From: Mastacembelus armatus
Lineage: Eukaryota; Chordata; Actinopteri; Synbranchiformes; Mastacembelidae
Direction: 5' to 3'
DNA: 64,000 bases
Assembly: GCF_900324485.2 (NCBI RefSeq)
Contig: NW_022872866.1
Span: 186,001 to 250,000 of the forward strand
The notes under the pieces were generated by a model that saw only the letters and a program-made list of their open reading frames with translations, ran no database searches and was not told the DNA's origin. Below are positions 11,098 through 22,451 of the stretch, one piece after another. The position numbers were made by a program, and so were the translations under genes. Every line of letters begins with the position of its first letter. The stretch's first letter is position 1.

Positions 11098-11385
11098 ATG
11101 AGGCGAGACAAGCCGACAGACGCCGAGGAGCCGAGAGAAGCCGAGAGAAGCCGAGGAGCCGAGAGAAGCCGGGGAGCCGAGAGAAGCCGACAGAAGCCGA
11201 GGAGCCGAGAGAAGCCGGGGAGCCGAGAGAAGCCGAGAGAAGCCGAGGAGCCGAGAGAAGCCGAGAGAGCCCGAGGTACCGAGAGAAGCCGACAGAAGCC
11301 GAGGAGCCGAGAGAAGCCGAGAGAAACCGAGGAGCCGACAGAATCCGGGGAGCCGAGAGAAGTCGAGGAGCCGATAGGCACCCTG
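11098..11385. repeat. GC-rich GCCGAGAGAA minisatellite in the wasf3 promoter region
   Basis: Tandem 12- and 15-bp blocks built from GAAGCCGAGAGA and GAAGCCGAGGAGCCG. All six frames are nearly open because of the repeat, so the long predicted proteins are artefacts. It abuts CpG-rich single-copy DNA that probably contains the wasf3 first exon. Confidence 0.88.
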
Positions 11386-11515
11386 CTCCTCCGTCTCGCT
11401 CAGCATCCCTTCACAGTGAGAGGAACAGGGGATGAGTCCTCTGCCCGCCGCTTTGTGACGGAGGAGCGGCCGCAGAACGAACCGGACACCGGAGTGGAAC
11501 GCCCCATAGCCCGCG
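11386..11515 (+). promoter_or_regulatory. Candidate non-coding first exon of wasf3 in a CpG-rich patch
   Basis: CpG-dense DNA including GCGGCCGC ends in a good splice donor (CCCGCG/gtgagt at 11515/11516). WASF genes have non-coding 5' exons, and the first coding exon (13434) is preceded by a splice acceptor (gtccag at about 13421-13426), so an upstream exon is required. This is the best candidate seen, but no transcript evidence is available. Confidence 0.4.
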
Positions 11516-11854
11516 GTGAGTCTTATCGATCTGCCCAACGGCTCTTACCGGTTTGCAACTGACCTGTTATGGACGGATCCGCTTGTGATTGATCCGTGGG
11601 TCGTGACGGTCTTTGCAGTTCAATTCATACAGAAACGGATCCATGACCCACGAGCAAACCCGATGGATACGGTCCATAGCTCAGCTGATAGATCGGTCGA
11701 GTGTCAGCATGCACGCACACGCACGCGCACAAACGCATATACATCCACGCGGTTTTCACACTGAAATGAATAGATGACGTAATGCATATATACACATGTA
11801 TTTCTATGTTTGTGTGTTTGTATTAATACCCTTTCTATATTGTCCTCAAGGTAC

Positions 11855-12470
11855 AGAAATGTCCTCAGGGTGCAGAAATGTCCTCAAAGTACAGAAATAT
11901 CCTCAGGGTGCAGAAATGTCCTCAAAGTACAGAAATGTCCTCAAGGTGCAGAAATGTCCTCAAAGTGCAGAAGTGCAGAAATGTCCTCAAGGTGCTGAAA
12001 TGTCCTCAAAGTGCAGAAATGTCCTCCAAGTGCAGAAATGTCCTCAGGGTGCAGAAATGTTCTCAAAGTGCAGAAGTGCAGAAATGTCCTCAAAGTGCAG
12101 AAGTGCAGAAATGTCCTCAAAGTGCAGAAATGTCCTCAAGGTGCAGAAATGTCCTCAAAGTGCAGAAATGTCCTCCAAGTGCAGAAGTGCAGAAATGTCC
12201 TCAAAGTGCAGAAATGTCCTCAAGGTGCAGAAATGTTCTCAAACTGCAGAAATGTCCTCAAAGTGCAAAAGTTCAGAAATGTCCTCGGGGTGCAGAAATG
12301 TCCTCCAAGTGCAGAAGTGCAGAAATGTCCTCAAGGTGCAGAAATGTTCTCAAAGTGCAGAAATGCCCTCAAAGTGCAGAAATGTCCTCAGTGCAGAAAT
12401 GTCCTCAGTGCAGAAATGTCCTCAAAGTGAGAAATGTCCTCAAAGTGAGAAATGTCTTCAAACCTTCATA
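11855..12470. repeat. 19-bp minisatellite (CAGAAATGTCCTCAAAGTG) in probable wasf3 intron 1
   Basis: About 30 imperfect copies of CAGAAATGTCCTCAAAGTG, with an 8-bp CAGAAGTG insertion variant recurring. It produces open frames in all three plus-strand frames (up to about 256 codons), which have repeat-driven composition and no protein homology. Confidence 0.92.
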
Positions 12471-13021
12471 GAGCTGTTGGAGGCTTCAGGGTTCCGGTTG
12501 GACCAGTTAGGACAATTAAAAACAGTCATTGTTTGTAGCAATGTCCAGTCTGTGCTGTGGTACTGAGCACACTCACATGGGCCTGTAAACCCAGGGTTGA
12601 GAAACTAAAGTACAGAGTGATTGTAGTGCCCCAACAAAGACAGCAGTATTGCTGTGTGTCTCTCTGAGTATGCTCACATCATGGTGGACCACTCGTTTCC
12701 ATGGTTACCATTTGTTAGCAGCTGGGCTTAGATGAAAGAACAGCTGTGGGATCAGACTGCATTGAGCTCTACAGGAAACATCAGGGAGTCGTGAATATGT
12801 GAAGGTTCATCCTCTGAGGAGCAGGAGAAGGTCAGTTCATAACAGATTAACTAGCATGATTCAGCTTCCAGTGAAACAGCTGCTGCACAGGTTGTGTACC
12901 TGTTCAGCTCTGTCTGCAGGTGGTTCCTGCAAAATATGTGTCACTGTAATTTGATTCCATGTTCCCTCATGTTTGTAGTGACTTGACACATGGTGATGAA
13001 GTGTTCCCGCTCGACTCCTAG

Positions 13022-13200
13022 CAACAGTAACCAAGGTTACGCAGCAGAGTGTGATGTAAAAGGCCGACTGTTACCATGGTGATGCCCATAATACAAACAC
13101 ACACAGGATGCAAAGTAACCAAGGTTACGCAGCAGAGCGCGATGTAAAAGGCTGACTGTTACCATGGTAATGTCCAGTAACACACACAGTATGGACTGAT
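13022..13200. repeat. Two-copy ~89-bp tandem duplication carrying RFX-like palindromes
   Basis: Each copy contains AGTAACCAAGGTTACGCAGC (GTAACC at 13027 and 13115) and, about 43 bp on, GTTACCATGGTGAT (13070-13083) or GTTACCATGGTAAT (13158-13171). The second motif matches the palindromic RFX X-box. The duplication lies 235-410 bp upstream of the wasf3 start codon, in an intron or alternative promoter. Confidence 0.7.
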
Positions 13201-13433
13201 AACCTGATAACCCCTGAGCTGAACCAGTCATATATAAATGGCTGAAACTGGTAGAAGCTGAAGGTTTTTCTCACGGAGTCCAGTGAGAGTGTGATCACAG
13301 CAACCTGTGGCGGACGTCGTAGGAACTGAAGCACCACTCAGCAGTTGTCTCTCAGAGATGAACAGCAGGAGGGTAAATTCAACACTTCACATTTGAGCAG
13401 TGCTTAATGGCTGTCTCTTTGTCCAGGTGAGCC

Positions 13434-16400
13434 ATGCCTTTGGTGAAGCGGATCATTGAACCCAGGTATTTATGTCGCGGCACGCTGCCCGATGGGGTCG
13501 CCAGTGAGCTGGAATGTGTCACCAACAGCACCCTGGCTGCCGTCATAAAACAACTGGGAGGCCTCAGTGAGTATCACCCCCGTGACTCCAGTCTCACCTC
13601 AGCTCTAATGTCACTGTCAACAATATGACGTTGTTCTGGTTCGTCCTGTTCGATGCCATGCAGGTCGTCATGCGGAGGACATCTTTGGCGAGTTGTTCAC
13701 AGAGGCCAACAGTTTCTACCTGAGGATGAACAGCCTACAGGAACGAGTGGACCTGCTGGCAGTCAAGGTCACACAGCTGGACTCCACTGTGGAGGAAGGT
13801 GGGTGATGATGCTGCTGGTTGCTCAGTCTTGGTACATTTGCCAGCGTCTGACAGTTGGTGATTATTTCGACCTGACGTGTAATAGCCGCCTCGAGTCACC
13901 AAACTCTTCACTGTCCACTGAAAAACAGCATTTGTTTCTGTTCACAAACCACAGACTAAACTTTCAATCCTGAAAATCTGATGCAAACTCATGTAAAATG
14001 TAAAGACGTTATAGATTTTACGTTAACACAGCACTGCTCCTCCGCTGTAGTGACAGTTCTGTGTGTGGCGCAGTATCTCTGCAGGATATCAACATGAGGA
14101 AGGCTTTCAGGAGCAGTACCATCCAGGACCAGCAGGTGGTGTCACGGAGCTCCATCCTCAACCCGGTGCTGGAGATGTATCAACGTTGTGACAAACCGCC
14201 ACCCCTCAACATCTTGACCCCCTATAGGTCAGGTGAAACTGCACCCCACAACATCCTGACCCCAAATAGGTCAGGTTAAAGCACATCCAGGTCTTGGATT
14301 CTAGTCTGGACCAGTGAACCAAGTTTTTTATTAAACTTCTTTCTCATTTCTGTTCTGCCTCTGCCCAGCAGCTCTTTCACTGTCAGTCCATCTGCTCTGT
14401 GTCTTCCTCCTTCCAAACAGTCAGGGGCTAGTTGCCAAAATGGTCCCAGCAGCCCCATTTGTCCACACGTTCACCCACCCACACACCTGATATCACACCC
14501 ACAGCCATGTACGTCACCTCCCACAGATGGCCCCGCTGCCACAGTCACATTCTGTTTCTGAAGTGAATTTGAACACTGACAGATTTTGATTTGTTGACCC
14601 TGTGACCACATGGTTCTGTACGAGGGACCAACAGCCGTGTACAGTATTTTCATCTGTCATAACCACAGTAGATTAACCAGAAGTCACAGATCTTCTGATT
14701 CCGGTCCAGGTCCTTATGTCGACATCTGAACCTGACTTTGTTTACAGGGATGATAAGAAGGATGGACTGAAGTTCTACACTGACCCGTCATACTTTTTTA
14801 ACCTGTGGAAGGAAAAGATGCTGCAGGCCACTGAGAACAAACGCAAAGAGAAGAGACGGCAGAAGGTTCCTCCATTCTTCAATTCATTCATCATCCATTC
14901 ATCCATCCTTCTATCCATCTATCCATCCACCCATCCATCATCCATCCATCCATCCATCCATCCATCCATCCATCCACCCATCCTTCTATCCATCCATCCA
15001 TCCATCCATCCAACCATCCATCATCCATCCATCCATCCATCCAACCATCCATCATCCATCCATCCAACCATCCATCATCCATCCATCCATCCATCCAACC
15101 ATCCATCATCCATCCATCCATCCATCCAACCATCCATCATCCATCCATCCAACCATCTATCATCCATCCATCCATCCAACCATCCATCATCCATCCATCC
15201 ATCCATCCATCCATCCAAACATCCATCATCCATCCATCCAACCATCCTTCTATCATCTATCCATCTATCCATCCATCATCCATCCATCCATACATTCATA
15301 CATCCATCTACTATAATCACATACTATATTTCTGAAGCCAGTTATGTGATAATCAGAAAAATAAAAACTAATTATATAAACAGACAAAACAAACAAGTAA
15401 ATAAACAAACTTCCACAATAAAAAGTTTTGTGTTTATCTCCAGGAGCAGAAACATGTGGAAGAGTCTTCGGGACGGGAGGTGAAGAAGGTGACGTCTGTT
15501 TGATTTTAGAATATATCTTCAATAGGGATCAATAATCCAGCTTTTTATCATCAGGGTTTCTTCTTCTTCTCCTCGTCCTGTGCAGGTTCGAAAAGCTCGT
15601 AACAGGCGGCAGGAGTGGAACCTGATGGCCTATGACAAGGAGCTCCGCCCAGACGCTCGAGTGACACCGTCACCTTACCACACCTCCGATGGCTCCTTGT
15701 CACCCGACAGGTAAATACACACCTGTCAGGTGAATACACCTGTCTTACCCTTAGAGTGTAAAAGCATGCAGAGAAATAGAGTCTGCTCATAAGAAAAGTT
15801 TCATTCAAAATTTGTAAAATGTCACAGGCTCCTCATCACTTCACAAATACCTGAACCTCAGGGTTCAGGGTCTTGTCCATGTGGAATCATTCTCAGTCTG
15901 TACGTTTGTAAAAAGCCCCAGACTCAGTCACACATCTCATTAAAATGCCATCCAGGTCAGGGATGTCAGATGACCCCTCCTTCCCTGCTAGCCCCCACCA
16001 CCATGATCCCCAGAGGCATAATGGGAAGGATCATGTCACCGTGGCAACTGGTGGAACCGGTCAGACTCAGTCTTTGGACCGCGCCCTCCGACCCGCCTCT
16101 GCTTCCTCTGCGGTCGCCATGACGACCACCCGGCAGCACTCGCTGGGCCGCAACCAGCCACATCATCACCACCATCACCCACCGCCACTTGCCAACTCAG
16201 CCAGTCAGAATGGAGCACGGAGCGGTGTCACCAAGGAGACCAAGTATGCACAGACACAGTTTCATCATTACAGCTGTGTTGTACACACATCAGGTGCATA
16301 TTTGACCTTTCACCTCGTCTCTCTTCAGTGACCCTCAGATCCCCCCGGCCCCCCCACCACCCCCTCCTCTCATGTCGTCAGGTGGACAGATGGCATTGCC

Positions 16401-17384
16401 GAACAGCTCCACCCACACTGCTGCCATGGCAACACCCCTGCACCCTGCAGCTGCTCCGGGTAACCAAGGTAACAGACATTTTGGATTTTACCGGATCCAA
16501 AAAAATAAAAGTCACAAATTAAACATTTTCTTTTTTTCTCTCCAGGTGGCTCTGCTACCCTCTCTCGCCCCTACAGCCCCTCTCCTCCCCCGCCTCCCCC
16601 AGCTAACTATGTGCCATCCCCCTCGCGACCCGTAGGACAGGCCCCTCCCTCCGCCGCTGCTGCGCCCCCATTGCCCCCCATGGCAGATGGCAGGAAGCCT
16701 GCTGGTGGACCAAATGTGCCAATGAACGATGCCCGCAGCGACCTGCTGGCCGCCATACGCAGAGGTCAGCTGCTATGCCCTAACAACATGCTCTGCATTA
16801 GCATGGAGCCAGGCAGCTGCTAATGGCTCTGTCGCTAACACAGGGCATACAGTACAGACCTGACATTAGAGCAGAGAGCAGGTGGACGTGTCCTTGACTG
16901 AGTCCCAAGTTGCCCCTGATGGCTGTTTCAGCGGTGTATGAGTGTGTGAGTGATTGTGTGCGTGAATGGGCAAATAGTGTAGAATAGTAGAAGCACTTTG
17001 AGTGCACTTAAGTGTAGAAAAGTGCTATGCAAGTATAAGACCATTTTCCCATAGGAAACTACAAGCTTTAGCTCAGTGGCTAACGAGCCATAGCTTGGCC
17101 TATAAACATTCACACTTATTTGTTACTGACAAAATAACAGCTGCTGCATGGACTCTAGATCCAGAAGTCTACATCCATACTGTAATCTGATATGCGCATC
17201 TGGTCTCTTCTGGTCTGCAGGGATCCAGCTGAGGAAGGTCCAGGAACAGCGTGAGCAGGAAGAAGCCAAGAAACGCGAGCCCACAGGAAATGATGTTGCC
17301 ACCATCCTGTCACGACGCATCGCAGTCGAGTACAGTGAATCCGAGGAGGAGTCTGAACCCGAGGACCAGGAGTGGTCTGACTGA
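13434..17384 (+). CDS. wasf3: WAVE3: actin nucleation-promoting factor (WASP family member 3)
   Basis: Subunit of the WAVE regulatory complex; activates Arp2/3 downstream of Rac to build lamellipodial actin. Coding exons: 13434-13566, 13664-13798, 14074-14227, 14748-14865, 15444-15488, 15586-15710, 15956-16243, 16329-16468, 16546-16764, 17221-17384; total 1521 nt, 506 residues, close to human WASF3 (502). Order: N-terminal WAVE-homology domain ([60 protein letters not shown]), basic segment ([20 protein letters not shown]), Ser/His/Pro-rich middle with six consecutive His, then WH2 ([20 protein letters not shown]) and the acidic end ([18 protein letters not shown]). Residues [25 protein letters not shown] and [15 protein letters not shown] point to WASF3 over WASF1/2. 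The donor after 14865 is weak (AAG/gttcct), and a long CCAT array follows it. Confidence 0.95.
14880..15310. repeat. (CCAT)n microsatellite in a wasf3 intron
   Basis: About 430 bp of CCATCCAT with CATC, CAAC and TCTA interruptions. It starts about 15 bp after the weak donor of the exon ending at 14865. The minus strand reads as GATG repeats. Predicted proteins in both directions are artefacts. Confidence 0.95.
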
Positions 17385-17748
17385 GGACAGAACACAAAGC
17401 CAGACCCCAGAGCAGTCCTGACCCGACCAAAACCAACAATATTCTGGTGCAGAAAACAAAGTCTATAAAGTTCATCCAAAACTGTTTATAATATTTCTTG
17501 GTTTTTAAATGTTATTCGTTGATTATGCTTTTACCTGCTAGAGCCTGAGTTACACTTCTTTACTGACCCTGACCCAGTGTTTTTAATACAACAGGAAACA
17601 AATTCACACCAGTGCACGTGCACCTGTGTGTATTAATTAAATATATTTATGTAACTGCAGCTCAGTATGAGCAATAATGCACATTTACACATGTATGGAA
17701 GCTGAAAAGGAGCATCTCAGATTTGTGTTTATCACAGTTAAAGTTGCA

Positions 17749-17754
17749 AATAAA
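17749..17754 (+). terminator. Polyadenylation signal, wasf3
   Basis: AATAAA in GCAAATAAAAGATTG, 365 bp downstream of the wasf3 stop. A further signal lies near 18936, so a longer 3' UTR is possible. Confidence 0.45.
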
Positions 17755-17889
17755 AGATTGAGTATAACTGTAATAATTACATTTCTAATGACAGATTTAT
17801 ACATAACTGCAGAGGAGAGAAAATAAATAGTGTATAAAACACAACCTGCAGCTACAGGACAGAGTATGAGGCTAATTTGTGCATAGAAC

Positions 17890-17985
17890 TAAAGTTAATT
17901 AAATTTAATTCAGTTTATTTGTATAGCATCAAATCACAATAAAGTCATCTCAATGCACTTTACATAGAAACCATCAAATCCCTCA
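17890..17985 (+). repeat. Teleost interspersed repeat fragment
   Basis: TTCAGTTTATTTGTATAGCATCAAATCACAATAAAGTCATCTCAATGCACTTTACAT matches the pattern of a repeat that is abundant in fish; a related fragment lies at 8006-8062. Confidence 0.5.
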
Positions 17986-17999
17986 TAGCAGCACGTGGT

Positions 18000-19700
18000 G
18001 ACTGTGTGAGGAATTACACACTGAAAAAAAAAAGTTAAACTTTAAAAAAGTTTAAATCCAAATTTTGTCACTGCATCAGTAACGTGCACATAAATGTGTT
18101 TAGAGGAAATTTACACAACTGCTACAGTTTGTATTAAAACTGTCCATTATTATTAAATTTCTTAAAGGTTTTTAGATCTGAACTCCATAGTGTTTCCTGT
18201 GGCGCCCCCCTCAGGACAAATTGTAGATGTAGAGGGCGCTGCACACTGAAAGTGGTAGAAATGAGCTTAACATCAGTTCTTACCAAAGACTGTTTGCAGT
18301 ATTTGATATTTTGGCTTCAGATTCAGACAGTGACTGGCAGGTCGTCCAGCAGATGGCACTGCTTCTGTAAACTATTAAGATGTGAATGAGGCAGCTGCCT
18401 TTCCTTCTCCAAAGGGTTTCTTCTGTCATTTCCTGTCCTGCAGGGCCGACACTATGAGCACGACTCTAATTTTCATGTTAATTTGTATTTCTTAATTTTC
18501 ATTATATATTTGTATGTGTTTTGCAGCTGTGTTTCCTCCTGTTCTCTGCTGGTTTTTCTGACTCAGCATCTTAGTTGCTATAGTAACCATAAGTGAGCTT
18601 TGTTACTTTATCGTGCTCTTTAATGAGAAAAACCTTGACATGATACTCTTTATTAATCTTTTTTTAGTCTTTAATAGCCATTTGACGTCCCATGATGCAT
18701 TTTGCAGTGTGTGAACAGTGCCCTCTGGTGCTATCTTAAACTGCTTCATTTGCTTCTGGTCATCGTTGAAGTTGATGACATAATGATGTAACATCAGAAA
18801 AAAGGGGGCATGAACTTCCTGTGCTGTACCATCTGTGATTGGTTGTAGAGATTTATTGATCTGTGCTGTGTTCTCTGCTGATTTGCATGTTGGTGGAAAA
18901 ACGATTAAAAAAAATTGTCAAATTTATCTTTGAAAAATAAAAAAACCTGACAAAATCAGGTGTGTGTTGTGTTGTGTTTATTGATCTGAACTTATGAGGT
19001 CACTTTTTATTAATTTTGTTATACTTAATGTTGTAAAAATCATTACAGTCAAAGTTGAATTCCTGTAGATATTTGTACAAGTGACTCCAAACATCTGGAT
19101 CACACCAGGTTTCCTGCCTCACACCAACACCATCAATCCATCATCTCTACCTGCTCTCTTTGGGTGGAAGGCATGGGTGAACCTGGACCAGTCACCAGTC
19201 CATCACAGGGCCAACACCATCTCTAGGTGAACTTTGATTCCCCACAGTTCTAGAGACGTTCCAAAGCCTCGAGAATATCGTTCCGGTGTGAAATACTGAA
19301 TCTCAGAGGTGGCACGTAGCTATATACATACACTACACACTGCCTTTATGGTACCGTTTTGAGGAACTTGCACTTCAATTGAGTATTTCCATTTTTTCCT
19401 TTATATTTTTTCTCCACTGCACTGCTTTCAGTTCTTGGTTACATCTCAGACTGTACAAACAAGAGTTCATAGTATAACCAGGGATTAGTAATGAAGTTCA
19501 TCTTATTGTGTAAAGTTAAACTACAGACATTAAAATGAGAGTTACTCATTCATCTATCGCTGAACTATTTATTTAGACCAGAGTCAGAGCAGCTTCTGTG
19601 TGACTGACTTTATTTCGATGGAAACTATTGTAATGCAGCCTAGAGGGCGCTAAACAGCAGGGACGTTTATTTTCTGCGGATAAATTAACCCGAAGAAGAA
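18000..19700. other. wasf3 3' flank / intergenic
   Basis: AT-rich DNA with no convincing exon. It contains a palindromic X-box-like GTTGCTATAGTAAC at 18574-18587 and a remnant of a fish dispersed repeat at about 19140-19225 (CCAGTCACCAGTCCATCACA followed by GGGCCAACAC). A purine-rich GAAGAAGAAGAA run precedes the ATG at 19704. Confidence 0.4.
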
Positions 19701-19703
19701 GAA

Positions 19704-19761
19704 ATGGCGCCAACCAGGAAACGCCCGAAAGGAGCCGAACACGCAGCGAAGTCCGAAGCCG
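19704..19761 (+). other. Putative first exon of eola1 with a strong-context upstream ATG
   Basis: ATG with G at -3 and +4, followed by MAPTRKRPKGAEHAAKSEA and a consensus donor (GCCG/gtaagt). Spliced to the acceptor at 20837 its frame is not that of the ASCH protein. Instead it continues through that exon in an alternative open frame for about 111 codons in total. It may be a 5' UTR exon carrying an overlapping upstream ORF, or belong to another transcript. Confidence 0.4.
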
Positions 19762-20029
19762 GTAAGTCCGAAGCCTGTTGGGGTTCGGTGTTCACCGGAA
19801 ATTAAACCGTCACACCGTGAATATTAGGTGACTGTCCACGAAAAGCCATTGATGCGCCGCTTCGTTCAACAAATCTTCTGGTTAAACGTGAATAACGTGA
19901 CTACTGCGCTAAATCTCAGCTGGTGAGTTTTAAATACACATCAGGTGACGAGAAAAACATTTATGGGTAGAGGTCGTAACTTCGTCAACTGGTTAAATCA
20001 GCATGAACCAAACTCAATCAGAATGGAGA

Positions 20030-20640
20030 TAAACTTTATTCATCCCCAAAGATAAATCCAGGTAGTCTTGTGGTTAATCAGTCAGGTGTCACCTGCCATT
20101 GACTGAGGTGCTGTAGAGCCTGATGGCAGTGGGGATGAAGGGTCTCCTGTATCGCCCGGTCCTGCAGCTGCTTCTCTGCTCCATCCAGGGGAGGGTCAGT
20201 GTGTTCCAGGATGGTCTCTGCCTTTGTCTGTGAGCATCTCTCCACCACAGCCTCCAGTGAGTCCAGCCTCATTCCAGTCACTGAACCATCTTTTTGCACC
20301 AGTTTGTCCAGTCGCCTTGGATCCTTCTGCTGCCTCCCCAGCAGACTGCAGCATAAAGCAGCATAGAGCAGCACACTGGCTGCCATAGTTTGGTAAAACA
20401 TGTGGTGCATCCTCCTGCAGACGTCTAAAGACCTAAGCCGCCTTAGCAGGAAAAGTCGTCTCTGCCTTTTTTATATTGTACATCTGTGTTCAGTGACCAG
20501 TCCAACTTATTATTCAGGTGTGCACAGAGATGTTTGTAGGCTGACACCACATCAGAGTCCTCACCACAGATGTTGACCTTTGAAAATCCACTCATTGGTT
20601 TTAGAGGCGTTCAGTAGGAGGTGGTTTTTATGACTCCAGT
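20030..20640 (-). mobile_element. L2/Rex-like LINE 3' fragment
   Basis: The minus strand encodes the C-terminal part of a non-LTR retrotransposon ORF2: KKRQRRLFLLRRLRSLDVC, then MFYQTMAASVLLYAALCCSL, then RRLDKLVQKDGSVTG and MRLDSLEAVVER. This is the post-reverse-transcriptase region of teleost L2-like elements. The 3' tail, GATGAATAAAGTTTATC, is at about 20030-20060. The element is 5'-truncated, with several reading-frame breaks. It lies in the intron between the putative eola1 first exon and the ASCH exon. Confidence 0.75.
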
Positions 20641-20806
20641 AACTGAAGGGTTTTATCAGGCCTCAGCACTGTACGTGAAGCCTGCTGTGCACAGATCAAC
20701 CTCCCGACAGCTGTGCATGAATAAAGAAATGGCCCTTGTCAACATGGGCTCATGCAGCCTGTGTGAAAGCACCACATATTTAACGAACTACTGTAACAAC
20801 CTTTAA

Positions 20807-21384
<578 letters not shown>

Positions 21385-21513
21385 CATTCTCTGGTGGGTC
21401 ACCATGGCAACTTCAGAGTCACACTATGGGAGCATGACAGGGACAAAATTCATCGTTCACAATGAGGTGACAGACTGAACAATGAGCACATATTTTAACT
21501 TAGCACTGATTTA

Positions 21514-21519
21514 AATAAA
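21514..21519 (+). terminator. Polyadenylation signal, eola1
   Basis: AATAAA 130 bp after the eola1 stop; a second copy follows about 45 bp later. Either would end the transcript well before the convergent alg13 gene. Confidence 0.5.
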
Positions 21520-22160
21520 CAGCTGTTGTTGTTTAGCCTCTGATGTAAACAGGGTGGACAAAATAAACATCTCTCAGCAGCACAAACTGAGTTAATAACC
21601 AGCTTTGTGCTTCATGTTTAGAGCTGCAGCTGGACATTAACTACAGGCTAATGCTAATGGTCCTACCTGTGATTCTTAGCATGGCAACCTATACGGTCTT
21701 CAGTGGAGGCCAGTTACCCATGAACACGATGGAACGTGCCAAAGAATTTGTGACCATTTCTATGGAGGCTCCCTGTGTAGAATCACATGGCCCCACAGAC
21801 GGAGGTGTATCAGGCCATGTTGTCAGAAATCTTAAGGGCCCTCTCCAACCCTTACCTTTCAGAAGTGTACAGGTACCAACACAGGTGCATCTCTAAGTGC
21901 AGGTGAGTGTTGTCACTGAAGAAGAGCAGTCATCTGTCTGCTGGTGGAAAACAAACTTTATTCACCCAGATACAAACACCGTCACCAGTTTGGATTCAAC
22001 AAAAAACAGGGACTGAGCATGCCCCCCCCCCGATTAGCTGGGTGATGCTCCAACAATAAGCTCTTTTAACCAACAGATCACAAAAAAAAAAAAACAAAAA
22101 AAAAACTGTCCTTTCCAGGCTGCACACAGGTTTGTTGCTATGCAAATTACTAGTACTCAT

Positions 22161-22174
22161 GTTACCATGGTAAC
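22161..22174. promoter_or_regulatory. Perfect palindromic X-box-like site
   Basis: GTTACCATGGTAAC, a perfect 14-bp palindrome matching the RFX-binding X-box pattern (GTYRCC AT GGYRAC), lies between the convergent 3' ends of eola1 and alg13. Function is inferred from the motif alone. Confidence 0.4.
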
Positions 22175-22451
22175 AGTACTTAAACAAGCTCACAAACGAG
22201 TTAAACAATTAAACTCAACGAATGTCCAAAAAACTCTGGAACAGGAAGTCTGAGGTATTTCACCGCTGTAGATAAGGAGTGAAGCTAAGATGCCTTGTTG
22301 CCAAAATTCAGATTTTAATTAACACTAAGTTTTAACGTTGTTTATTTTGTATTGCAATGGTTTTTTTCTCATGTCTGAAAACTTCCAGCAGGATGTAAGA
22401 AATGAGCTTCACTGGCTGGCACTGTGTTGGCTGAGAGCTAATGGGTGCACG

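Noticed and set aside
11004-11562. Arg/Glu/Lys- and Leu/Ser-rich open frames on both strands
   Set aside because: GC-rich 12/15-bp tandem repeat near the wasf3 promoter; composition only.
11796-12566. 256-codon open frame of repeated EMSSKCRNVLKVQKCPQ-type peptides
   Set aside because: Produced by the 19-bp minisatellite; equally open in the other frames.
14716-15483. 255-codon frame joining a wasf3 exon to an Ile/His/Pro/Ser repeat
   Set aside because: Reads through the donor at 14865 into the CCAT microsatellite; homology stops at the donor.
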